A stretch of DNA of 64,000 nucleotides from Rhizonema sp. PD37 (GTDB taxonomy: Bacteria > Cyanobacteriota > Cyanobacteriia > Cyanobacteriales > Nostocaceae): the NCBI GenBank assembly GCA_029379215.1, contig JAQYWO010000001.1, positions 29,442 to 93,441 on the forward strand. Direction: 5' to 3'. Below the pieces are notes generated by a model. The model ran no database searches, was not told the origin of the DNA, and saw only the letters and a list, made by a program, of their open reading frames with translations. The first letter of the stretch is position 1. The number at the start of each line of letters is the position of its first letter. The position numbers were made by a program, and so were the translations under genes. Below are positions 1 through 7,135 of the stretch, piece by piece.

Positions 1-26
1 CCGACCAATTTTGAGGGGCGGAGAAT

Positions 27-1682
27 ATGAGTAAAATCAAACTAGAAGTTGCCCAACGACGCATTGAGTCTTTGAAAAAACGCTTCGGCACAGGGCACTT
101 ATATTTGGCATATCATGCTGCTTTTCCTTTAGCACTCACACCCGATTTGTTATATCGTTTGTGGGCTAACTTTCAACTTGATATTCATGGTGAAGTTTTG
201 GGTATTCCCTGGATAGCTGTGGCAGATTTGCTGCTTTCTAGTTTATGCGATGAAGTGGGGCATGAACTTTATGAGATGAATGTGGTAGTCCGAAATGTTC
301 TGCTAAATCGATTGCAGGAAGATGACAAGTTTGGGCAAAAACGCATTAATGAATTGTCGGATTTCTTGCTCAATTATGTAAGGCAGCAACTCCAAAGTGA
401 CGATCCTGACATCAAAGACTTTGCTCTAGCTCAGCGATGGATTGCTTTGGCATATACTCGATTTAGTCAGGCAACGCATGAACTGGCGTTGGCTCTTAAG
501 AGCGCTTATTCTCAGGATAGAGCAGATCTGATCCGATTGGCCTCTTTGATGGAAACATTGACAGAGCCACTGAGTGAATGGGAAGAATTTCAGCCGCTTT
601 TGATTTATGCTCGTGGGATGGGAAACTTTGTTGGTGGCAATTTGGAAGCAGCCAAAAAAGAGTTGGGCAAAGTTATTGGGAAAGGAAATGAAATTACAGT
701 TGCTGGCATCGAGTTGCCTATTCCCGAACAAATCAGAGCAAAGAATTTATCGCGACGACAGGTAATTCAATATCTTGGTTGGGGAGGTGTTGGGTTTAGT
801 TTAGTAGCGATCGCCGGAGACTTGTCGATACAGAAGCCGGGTTTCTTGCCACAATCCGTACTCCTGAAAACCCTTCAATTTGAAGTCGTCACCGTCGATG
901 AGCGGGGAAGTATTCGTGCTCGCCGCTTCAGTCAGGCAAATTTCTTTACAGAAAACTTGGGCAACGGTGTTACCTTGGATATGGTAGAAATTCCCGGTGG
1001 TACGTTTGTCATGGGTTCGCCACCAGGGGAGGAGGGGGGAGATTCCTCTGAGCGTCCACAGCATACTGTCACTATTCAGCCTTTCTTCATGGGCAGGTAT
1101 ACTGTAACTCAGGAGCAGTATCAGGCAGTGATGGGTAAGAATCCCTCTCACTTCAAAGGAGCAAAAAAACCTGTTGAAAATGTAAGTTGGGATCAAGCAA
1201 CTGAATTTTGTGCTAAACTCTCAAAGAGTAGTCTAAAAACCTATCGCTTACCTAGTGAAGCTGAGTGGGAATATGCCTGTCGCGCTGGAACAACTACCCC
1301 TTTTTATTTTGGTCCAACTATCACGACTGCTTTAGTTAACTACGACGGTATTTATCCCTATGGTTCAGCACCCAAAGGTAAGTTCCATAATCAAACAACT
1401 ACTGTCGGCAGTTTCCCTCCCAATGCTTTCGGATTATACGACATGCATGGGAATATATGGGAGTGGTGTCTAGATATCTGGCATGATTATTATGATGCGG
1501 CACCTGTTGAGGGGAAAGCTTGGTTAGCAGTAAATAATGATAGTCAAACTCATTTGCTGCGTGGAGGATCGTGGTTCCTTAACGCGATTGATTGCCGTTC
1601 TGCGTCTCGATCTAGGTATGCCCGCGTCCTAAGGTACGTCAATGTCGGCTTTCGGGTTGTCGTGTTTGCGACGAGGACTTAG
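27..1682 (+). CDS. FGE-sulfatase (SUMF1/C-type-lectin fold) protein, candidate DGR target
   Basis: A 551-residue protein. Residues 1-235 form a mostly helical domain of a kind found at the N-terminus of cyanobacterial multidomain signalling proteins; I cannot name it. A twin-arginine-like segment (NLSRRQVIQ, about 240) and one hydrophobic stretch (about 250-266) follow. Residues ~312-551 are a formylglycine-generating-enzyme domain: VEIPGGTFVMGS, YRLPSEAEWEYACRAG, GLYDMHGNIWEWC and LRGGSW are all present. The last 41 codons (L511 to T551) align with an adenine-rich copy at 2098-2220, with differences concentrated at its adenines, as expected of a DGR variable region. FGE-fold domains are established DGR targets, where they serve as ligand-binding scaffolds rather than enzymes. 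A GGGGCGGAG ribosome-binding site lies just before the ATG. Catalytic FGE function is not claimed. The window begins 26 bases upstream, so operon partners may be missing. Confidence 0.85.
   Translation: MSKIKLEVAQRRIESLKKRFGTGHLYLAYHAAFPLALTPDLLYRLWANFQLDIHGEVLGIPWIAVADLLLSSLCDEVGHELYEMNVVVRNVLLNRLQEDDKFGQKRINELSDFLLNYVRQQLQSDDPDIKDFALAQRWIALAYTRFSQATHELALALKSAYSQDRADLIRLASLMETLTEPLSEWEEFQPLLIYARGMGNFVGGNLEAAKKELGKVIGKGNEITVAGIELPIPEQIRAKNLSRRQVIQYLGWGGVGFSLVAIAGDLSIQKPGFLPQSVLLKTLQFEVVTVDERGSIRARRFSQANFFTENLGNGVTLDMVEIPGGTFVMGSPPGEEGGDSSERPQHTVTIQPFFMGRYTVTQEQYQAVMGKNPSHFKGAKKPVENVSWDQATEFCAKLSKSSLKTYRLPSEAEWEYACRAGTTTPFYFGPTITTALVNYDGIYPYGSAPKGKFHNQTTTVGSFPPNAFGLYDMHGNIWEWCLDIWHDYYDAAPVEGKAWLAVNNDSQTHLLRGGSWFLNAIDCRSASRSRYARVLRYVNVGFRVVVFATRT
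1557..1679 (+). other. Putative DGR variable region (VR) at the 3' end of the FGE-fold gene
   Basis: This 123-nt stretch encodes L511-T551 and aligns without gaps to 2098-2220. By hand count 93 of 123 positions match. Of 27 adenines in the downstream copy, 15 differ here, against 15 of 96 other bases. The affected codons are mostly AAC, AAT or GAC in the downstream copy and F, L, D, S, Y or V here. The flanks (CTGCGTGG on the left, GTCGGCTTT on the right) are nearly unchanged, as expected of the fixed ends of a VR. The ~16% difference at non-adenine positions indicates an old or degenerate pair rather than a recent retrohoming event. Confidence 0.6.
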
Positions 1683-1958
1683 TGCCCTTTGCGCTTTTTT
1701 CTTTGCGCTTCTTTTATTCTGTCGCACACAGCGCGAATAAATTTTGTAGCATATTTAATAATAGCAAGAAACTTGTGAATTAGTCAAGTGGTCATTAAAA
1801 TTTTTTTCTTCTCTGGTTCTGGTTTCCAAGCTCCTGCCACAAAATGCATGTTGTGAGGCTCGCGCCCTAATGTTCCACCAGATTGATTGTGATGGGTTTG
1901 CAATTGAGCGATTTATCGCTCAATTGCATAGAAGCACTTCAGTGCTTACTACGTAATT
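1683..1958. other. Intergenic stretch with two adjacent perfect hairpins
   Basis: No gene is visible. At 1901-1926 there is a 12-bp perfect stem (CAATTGAGCGAT, 2-nt loop), followed at 1932-1947 by a 7-bp stem (AAGCACT, 2-nt loop). Neither has a following T-tract, so they are more likely palindromic repeats than terminators. They lie about 220 bp past the putative VR, too far to be the hairpin that normally abuts a DGR variable region. Confidence 0.5.
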
Positions 1959-2061
1959 TCACAAGCTATCATCATTATTGTGGTAGAGTAGTACTCTCTG
2001 CGTAGGAACGAGGTATACCAAAAAAAATGGAGCTAAATCGGATATTTTCCCGTTTGTATAT

Positions 2062-2225
2062 GTTAGCATAGAGAATGGGGATAGGCAACTCCGAATGCTG
2101 CGTGGCGGCTCGTGGAACAACAACGCGATCAACTGACGTTCTGCGTATTGCAATAGGAACGCGCGCGACAATAGGAACGACAATGTCGGCTTTGGTGTTG
2201 TCGTGTCTGCGGCGAGCACTCTTGA
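2062..2225 (+). other. Candidate DGR template repeat (TR) with FGE-like flank
   Basis: The core at 2098-2220 matches the 3' end of the FGE-fold gene but carries AAC/AAT codons (three AAC in a row, then more) where that gene has varied codons. This adenine-rich pattern is what DGR templates look like. The flank just upstream reads like FGE sequence (ENGDRQLRM before LRGGSW). The copy is not translatable because a TGA follows the seventh varied codon. No reverse transcriptase or Avd-like ORF accompanies it in this window, so an enzyme acting in trans, or an inactive relic, must be assumed. A decayed paralogous gene end is the alternative, but unsubstituted AAC codons argue for a template. Confidence 0.55.
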
Positions 2226-2326
2226 CATGTCAGAATTGATGAATGGGAATTCACCAAGCGTACCAAACAAGAGTCCAGACCTACTCCAGTGAGGTTGATA
2301 ACGACTTCCGAATATAAAATAGAGTC

Positions 2327-2406
2327 GGATAGCTTGGTAGGCGGCAAAGTCGAACAGTTGTCCGACTCATCACATAAATGTCCATAATCCATCGGTAAGC
2401 GATCGC
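2327..2406. repeat. ~80-bp dispersed repeat, copy 1 of 3
   Basis: Starts GGATAGCTTGGT and ends in the HIP1 octamer GCGATCGC. It shares the block GTCGAACAGTTGTCCGA and the surrounding spacing with copies at 3536-3616 and 3681-3761. No coding potential is evident. It sits between the TR-like copy and the FGE pseudogene fragment. Confidence 0.7.
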
Positions 2407-2427
2407 CTAGCCGATGTGTTAACCAAA

Positions 2428-2624
2428 ATGGTATGCCGCCACCACACACTGCGTTACCTCTCAACAGCAGAAGCATTGCAAGCCCTCACACCACCATCAC
2501 CTCCGCCTCAACCAGTTCCACCAACGCCACCACAACCTACTAATTTATCGCGGCGCAGGGTGATTCAAACTATATAGTTTTGTTCGGGGCTGGTATTGCA
2601 GCAGCAGTTGTAGGACATTTTTAG
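2428..2624 (+). pseudogene. Decayed FGE/Tat-motif gene fragment
   Basis: Reading from the ATG at 2428 gives a 49-residue peptide with a proline-rich run and then NLSRRRVIQTI before a TAG at 2575-2577. Shifted by one frame, the DNA continues as LFGAGIAAAVVGHF, ending at 2624. The NLSRR-VIQ plus small hydrophobic helix is the same junction seen at residues ~240-266 of the FGE-fold gene at 27-1682. This is therefore the middle of a second, frameshifted paralogue whose FGE domain is gone. 2625-3003 may hold further debris (a short in-frame run HGGLGFKELEKLKLLGSTET) that I cannot assign. Confidence 0.6.
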
Positions 2625-3003
2625 TAATTAGACAACATGGAGGATTAGGATTTAAAGAATTAGAGAAATTAAAACTATTGGGTTCAACAGAAACATGAGA
2701 GTTATTTGAGCAAAAGGTAGAAATGAATTACGAGGGAAAATTGACACTAACAGTTAGCGGCAGCTCAAGCTGAGGCATCAAGGAGTTAGGAGTCACAATC
2801 ACGTTGTCATAATTCTTTACACCAATCATCATCACAATATGGTGTAGTGGGCACGAAGAGGCAAAAAACGGCAAAGTAGTACAAAAGCACTAAGATAAAA
2901 TGATTTAAACCCGCATTACTCCAGAGTTAACTAATAGTAGACTTGATGGAGGGCTAAGAATGAAAAATGATGAATTAAACACACAGGTGAAGGAAAACTG
3001 ACA

Positions 3004-3249
3004 ATGCTGGCAAGCTACATTGACCTGGCAATGGAATTGGCAGTTTATGAGATTATTGAAGATGAGAGAACTTATTGGGGTGAAATTCCTGGTTTGCAGG
3101 GAGTATGGGCGCGTCATCAAACATTAGAAGGTTGTCGGCGTGAATTGAGGGAAGCTTTAAGTGACTGGCTGGCTCTACGTTTGCGTTTGGGGTTAATGAT
3201 TCCGGTGATAGCCGATATCAACCTTAATGAACTGACTCAGTCTGTGTAG
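3004..3249 (+). CDS. hicB: HicB-family antitoxin
   Basis: An 81-residue protein matching the small HicB fold. The key stretch YEIIEDERTYWGEIPGLQGVW, then TLEGCRRELREALSDWLALRLRLG and PVI, is the standard partial RNase-H-like HicB core. HicB binds and neutralises HicA and often represses its own operon, but no separate DNA-binding tail is present in this short form. A toxin-like frame starts 2 bp after its stop codon, the usual hicBA tandem order in cyanobacteria. The ATG at 3004 gives the length typical of the family. No strong Shine-Dalgarno sequence was seen. Confidence 0.85.
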   Translation: MLASYIDLAMELAVYEIIEDERTYWGEIPGLQGVWARHQTLEGCRRELREALSDWLALRLRLGLMIPVIADINLNELTQSV

Positions 3250-3251
3250 AA

Positions 3252-3470
3252 ATGTCTAAATTAACCCCTGTTTCTTAGCGTAATTTGGTAAAACGTCTGC
3301 AAGAATTAAGTTTTGAAGTTCCCTATGCAGGGGGAAAGCATCCGCAAATGCGGCGAGGTGATATTACTGTAATTATTCCTAATCTTCATGAAGGCGATAT
3401 TAGTGTAGGGTTATTATCACGGTTACTGCGACAAGCTGGAGTTTCTCGCGAGGAATGGTTGGGTGAGTGA
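3252..3470 (+). pseudogene. hicA: hicA toxin gene interrupted by an amber codon
   Basis: From the ATG at 3252 the frame reads MSKLTPVS, a TAG stop (3276-3278), then RNLVKRLQELSFEVPYAGGKH and on to WLGE. The family normally has PVSW followed by R-x-LVKRL, so the TAG probably replaces a TGG tryptophan codon by a single base change. The rest of HicA is intact, including the catalytic His in GGKHPQMRR. A TTG at 3285 could restart translation and give a 61-residue protein without the first beta strand. HicA is an mRNA interferase with a dsRBD-like fold. The partner hicB at 3004-3249 is intact. Loss of the toxin with retention of the antitoxin is the simplest reading. Confidence 0.75.
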
Positions 3471-3510
3471 CAGTAAGTTCGGCAGGAAGCCAAGAAACGA
3501 TAACTCTTAC

Positions 3511-3800
3511 GAAGTCGGGAATCTTATCATACGCAGGATAGCTTGGTTAAGCTGCAAAGTATAACAGTTGTGCGAATCATCATGTAATTGTCCATAATCG
3601 CTCAGTAAGCGATCGCTCTTTGCGTGACTCAGACTCAGATCTCCGACTTCTTTAACAAGTCGGGGATCTAACTTTTCATCGGATAGCTTGGTTAAGCTAC
3701 AAAGTCGAACAGTTGTCCGATTCATCATATCAATGTCGCTAATTGCTCGGTAAGCGATCGCTATTTGCGTAACTGAACGACTCAAATCCCCCTAATATCC
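3511..3800. repeat. Tandem pair of ~145-bp units containing dispersed-repeat copies 2 and 3
   Basis: Two units lie head to tail with a 145-bp period. Each has the GGATAGCTTGGTTAAGCT to GCGATCGCT block (3536-3616 and 3681-3761) followed by an inverted repeat built from CCGACTTCTT and AAGTCGGGGAT (for example 3635-3668). A related hairpin with ATATCCCC/GGGGATAT arms closes the array at about 3796-3832. One further copy of the block stands alone at 2327-2406. No ORF of substance lies inside. Confidence 0.7.
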
Positions 3801-3954
3801 CCGACTTCTTCAAGAAATTGGGGATATTATTTTGTAAATATAGACAATAATACAAATTATAGATTAAAAAGAAACAGGGTAAACTTTTTTACTATCAGAA
3901 CGCATCACCTAACAATATATAATTCCACTACTTCAAATTAAAAGAAAGCAATTT

Positions 3955-4779
3955 GTGAAAACAGATAGTATTTTTTATCGCCTGTTCCAAGAATTCCCTA
4001 GAATCTTTTTTGAACTGATTGGGAAACCACCGGAAGAAGCTAACGCCTATAAATTCTCTTCAGTAGAAATAAAGCAAACATCTTTCAGAATAGATGGTGT
4101 ATTTCTCCCTCAACAAGAGGATGAACAGATAATTTACTTCGTAGAAGTTCAGTTTCAATCCGATGATGAAATTTACTCTCGACTCTTCTCGGAAATCTGT
4201 TTGTACCTGCGGCAGAATAAACCAAAACATAACTGGCGTGCAGTCTTAATCTACCCAACCCGGAGTACAGACACAGGAGATACAAAACATTACCGTGAAT
4301 TCTTTGATTCCGGAAGAGTGACTCGTATTTATCTTGATGAGTTAGGTGACGCTGAATCGCTACCACTAGGCATAGCTACCATTAAATTAGTGATAGAAGA
4401 TGAAAAGACAGCAATTGCACGCGCAAGAGAATTGATCGACAGAACTAGGCTTGAGATCCATTCACCACCGCAACAACGGCAATTACTACAATTAATAGAG
4501 ACAATCTTAGTTTACAAGTTTCTCAACATGAGTCGGGAGGAGATAGCAGCAATGTTTGAAATCGGTGATCTCAAGCAAACAAGATTTTATCAGGAAGCGA
4601 AGAAAGAACTTAGGCCGGAAGTTGAGCAGGAAGTCAGGCTTGAAGTTGAGCAAGAAGTTCGGCTTGAAGCAGTACCACGGTTTTTGGCATTGGGGTTGAC
4701 CGTGGAACAGATAGCAGAGGGCTTAGGTTTGAGTGTAGAGGAAGTGCAGTCGGCAGCACAAAATCAGCAATCTTCTTGA
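3955..4779 (+). CDS. Rpn-family (DUF2887-type) PD-(D/E)XK nuclease / transposase-like protein
   Basis: A 274-residue protein starting at a GTG codon. The N-terminal ~160 residues have the Rpn/DUF2887 pattern common in cyanobacteria: FRIDGVFLP with D47, then YFVEVQFQSDDE with E64-x-Q66 as the PD-(D/E)XK core, then a segment giving YPTR and EFF. The C-terminal third is a helical region with a short degenerate repeat (EVEQEVRLE, nt 4617-4670) and a final LGLTVEQIAEGLGLSVEEV helix pair like a small helix-turn-helix. Rpn proteins are DNA endonucleases that promote recombination. These genes occur in many dispersed copies and often mark mobile or hypervariable DNA. The internal repeat may allow length variation. 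Confidence 0.8.
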   Translation: MKTDSIFYRLFQEFPRIFFELIGKPPEEANAYKFSSVEIKQTSFRIDGVFLPQQEDEQIIYFVEVQFQSDDEIYSRLFSEICLYLRQNKPKHNWRAVLIYPTRSTDTGDTKHYREFFDSGRVTRIYLDELGDAESLPLGIATIKLVIEDEKTAIARARELIDRTRLEIHSPPQQRQLLQLIETILVYKFLNMSREEIAAMFEIGDLKQTRFYQEAKKELRPEVEQEVRLEVEQEVRLEAVPRFLALGLTVEQIAEGLGLSVEEVQSAAQNQQSS

Positions 4780-5232
4780 TACTATGTTTTTACACAGTGG
4801 TAATGTAGTAACGCTTTCGCTCCTGGTACTTTTGGGGGGTGAAGCCAGCTATCATCTGTGGCAATTAAGTCTTAGAGTCAACTGTTGTGACAGGGAACAG
4901 TTGTAGGGATATTTATACTAATCTTCACAGAATTTCCAACATCAGAGCCTGTATAGTCTAGCTGAAGCTAGTGTACAAGGTTTTGAGTATGCGATCACTA
5001 CCTATCCCGCTTCTGTGCGATCACTCTCATTTCCGCTTTTTCTCTGTGTCATCGGTAGCGAATTAAATTAAATACATAAAATCAGTCTTTAGAGGGATGC
5101 AAGCTTTTCATAAAACTTTTTGCTTGCTTCTGGGAATTCCTGTGTCAAAATAGTAGTTAAATTTTGTTAAGATTAAACTCGAGTTAGTTATAATTGCAAT
5201 CCCTATAATATCCCCTACCTTGGAGACACTGA
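4780..5232. other. Intergenic region upstream of the ABC-F gene
   Basis: 453 bp without a credible ORF. The first 250 bp show nothing recognisable. The last 70 bp hold promoter-like sequence described separately. Confidence 0.5.
5165..5209 (+). promoter_or_regulatory. Putative sigma70-type promoter of the ABC-F gene
   Basis: TTGTTA at 5165-5170 is followed after 18 bp by TATAAT at 5189-5194. A second TATAAT lies at 5204-5209, and the gene starts at 5233. The spacing fits a housekeeping promoter. This is a sequence match only. Confidence 0.35.
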
Positions 5233-6927
5233 ATGCTGCGACTAGAACATATCAGTAAAATTTACCCCACAGGCGAAGTCCTCAAGGATATCAACTGGGA
5301 AGTAAAAGTTGGCGATCGCATCGGTTTAGTAGGCGTCAACGGTGCAGGCAAATCCACCCAACTGAAAATCATTAGTGGAGAAATTGAACCCACAGTTGGT
5401 GAAATTGTTCGTCCTGCTAGCTTACACATAGCATATCTGAACCAAGAGTTTGAAGTCGATCCCACCCGTACCGTTAGAGAAGAATTCTGGACAGTCTTTA
5501 AAGAAGCTAATGCAGTGCAGCTGTCTCTAATAGAGGTGCAGCACCAAATGGAAAGTGCCGCTCTTGAACAACTGGATCGATTAATTGACAAATTAGATCG
5601 CTACCAACGGCAGTTTGAAGCTCTGGATGGCTATGGCTTAGAGGCACGAATTGGCAAAATTTTGCCAGAAATGGGGTTCGATCCTGAAGATGGTGATCGC
5701 CTTGTCAGTGCCTTTAGTGGCGGTTGGCAAATGCGGATGAGTTTGGGCAAAATCCTGCTACAGAAACCTGACTTATTACTACTGGACGAACCGACAAACC
5801 ATCTAGACTTAGAAACTATCGAGTGGCTGGAAAATTACCTCAAAGGGCTGACAACCCCAATGGTCATAGTCTCTCACGACCGCGAGTTCCTTGATAGACT
5901 CTGCACGCAAATCGTCGAAACCGAACGCGGCGTTTCCAGCACATACCTCGGCAACTACTCAGCATACCTACAACAAAAAGCCGAAAGTCAATCAGCACAA
6001 CTCAGCGCTTACGAACGCCAGCAAAAAGAACTCGAAAAACAACAAGCATTTGTTGACAGATTCCGTGCTAGTGCTACCCGCAGCACCCAGGCGAAAAGCC
6101 GAGAAAAACAACTGGAAAAAGTTGAACGCATCGAAGCACCAACAGGAGGAGTAAGAACTTTACATTTCCGTTTTCCCCCTGCACCTCGCAGCGGACGTGA
6201 GGTCATCAATATCAAGGATTTAACTCACACCTACGGCGACAAAATCTTATTTTTGGGAGCAAATCTCTTTATAGAAAAAGGCGATCGCATCGCTTTTCTC
6301 GGTCCCAATGGTGCAGGTAAGTCTACGTTGTTACGCCTGATTACGGGAATGGAAAAACCTACAGAAGGCACTGTGACAGTAGGCGAACACAATGTGATTC
6401 CCGGTTACTTTGAGCAAAACCAGGCGGAGGCTTTAGATTTGAAAAAAACTGTCATGGAAACTATCCATGATGAAGTTCCCGACTGGAAGAACGAAGAAGT
6501 ACGTACCCTTCTAGGAAAGTTTTTGTTTAGTGGCGATACCGTTTTTAAACAAGTTGCGGCATTGAGTGGGGGTGAAAAAGCCCGTCTGGCATTGGCAAAA
6601 ATGCTATTGCGTCCGGCTAACTTGCTTATTCTCGATGAGCCGACAAACCACCTAGATATTCCGGCAAAAGAAATGCTGGAAGAAGCAATCCAAAACTACG
6701 AGGACACAGTAATCGTCGTTTCCCACGACCGCTATTTTATCTCTCAAGTTGCCAATAAAATCGTGGAAATCCGCGATGGCGAGTTTCGGGTTTATTTGGG
6801 CGATTATCATTACTATCTGGAAAAAATTGCTGAGGAAAAAGAACAAGACAGGTTAGCAGCGATCGCTGCTGAAAAAGCTGCGAAGAAAGCTGCGAAAGCT
6901 GCAAAAGCCTCTGCAAAACACAAGTAG
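5233..6927 (+). CDS. ABC-F family ATPase (Uup/EttA-like ribosome-associated)
   Basis: A 564-residue soluble protein with two ATP-binding cassettes and no membrane segments, the ABC-F plan. Cassette 1 has Walker A GVNGAGKST (34-42), signature FSGGWQMRMSLGKILL (~158) and LLLLDEPTNHLD. Cassette 2 has Walker A GPNGAGKST (~357), signature LSGGEKARLALAKML (~443) and LLILDEPTNHLD. The two are joined by a charged ~80-residue linker (about 235-310), the P-site tRNA interaction motif of the family. The C-terminus is a short Ala/Lys-rich tail rather than the full Uup coiled coil. ABC-F proteins act on the ribosome to resolve stalls or move drug-bound tRNA. It is probably monocistronic, with an inverted-repeat terminator just downstream. 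The exact subfamily is uncertain. Confidence 0.93.
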   Translation: MLRLEHISKIYPTGEVLKDINWEVKVGDRIGLVGVNGAGKSTQLKIISGEIEPTVGEIVRPASLHIAYLNQEFEVDPTRTVREEFWTVFKEANAVQLSLIEVQHQMESAALEQLDRLIDKLDRYQRQFEALDGYGLEARIGKILPEMGFDPEDGDRLVSAFSGGWQMRMSLGKILLQKPDLLLLDEPTNHLDLETIEWLENYLKGLTTPMVIVSHDREFLDRLCTQIVETERGVSSTYLGNYSAYLQQKAESQSAQLSAYERQQKELEKQQAFVDRFRASATRSTQAKSREKQLEKVERIEAPTGGVRTLHFRFPPAPRSGREVINIKDLTHTYGDKILFLGANLFIEKGDRIAFLGPNGAGKSTLLRLITGMEKPTEGTVTVGEHNVIPGYFEQNQAEALDLKKTVMETIHDEVPDWKNEEVRTLLGKFLFSGDTVFKQVAALSGGEKARLALAKMLLRPANLLILDEPTNHLDIPAKEMLEEAIQNYEDTVIVVSHDRYFISQVANKIVEIRDGEFRVYLGDYHYYLEKIAEEKEQDRLAAIAAEKAAKKAAKAAKASAKHK

Positions 6928-6941
6928 AGAATTGAATCATG

Positions 6942-6988
6942 ATTCATGGTTAACTGATACAATGCAGCAATTAACCATGAATTCTTTT
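6942..6988 (+). terminator. Inverted repeat/terminator after the ABC-F gene
   Basis: ATTCATGGTTAA (6942-6953) and TTAACCATGAAT (6971-6982) form a perfect 12-bp stem with a 17-nt loop, followed by TCTTTTTC. The A/T-rich stem and T-rich tail resemble a weak intrinsic terminator. Confidence 0.5.
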
Positions 6989-7135
6989 TCAATACAAAAA
7001 TTCATAATTTTTTTATAAATGTCCAAACAATCAGCCAATTCTTAACAACAAGAGGTTGATGAGCAGAAATTCACTTGCGGCTGCAATTAGCAGTGGTATC
7101 ATTCATATATTACAAAAAGTAAAGGGCAAGATCTT

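Noticed and set aside
1901..1947. DGR hairpin next to the variable region
   Set aside because: The two palindromes are about 220 bp beyond the VR end; a functional DGR hairpin normally lies within a few bases. They look like ordinary palindromic repeats.
2085..2225. A short real gene ending in LRGGSW and varied residues
   Set aside because: The frame has a TGA inside the repeat and no start with a ribosome-binding site; unsubstituted AAC codons fit a template better.
5891..6154. Second frame inside the ABC-F gene
   Set aside because: Codon shadow of the linker region, Lys/Asn-rich without motifs.
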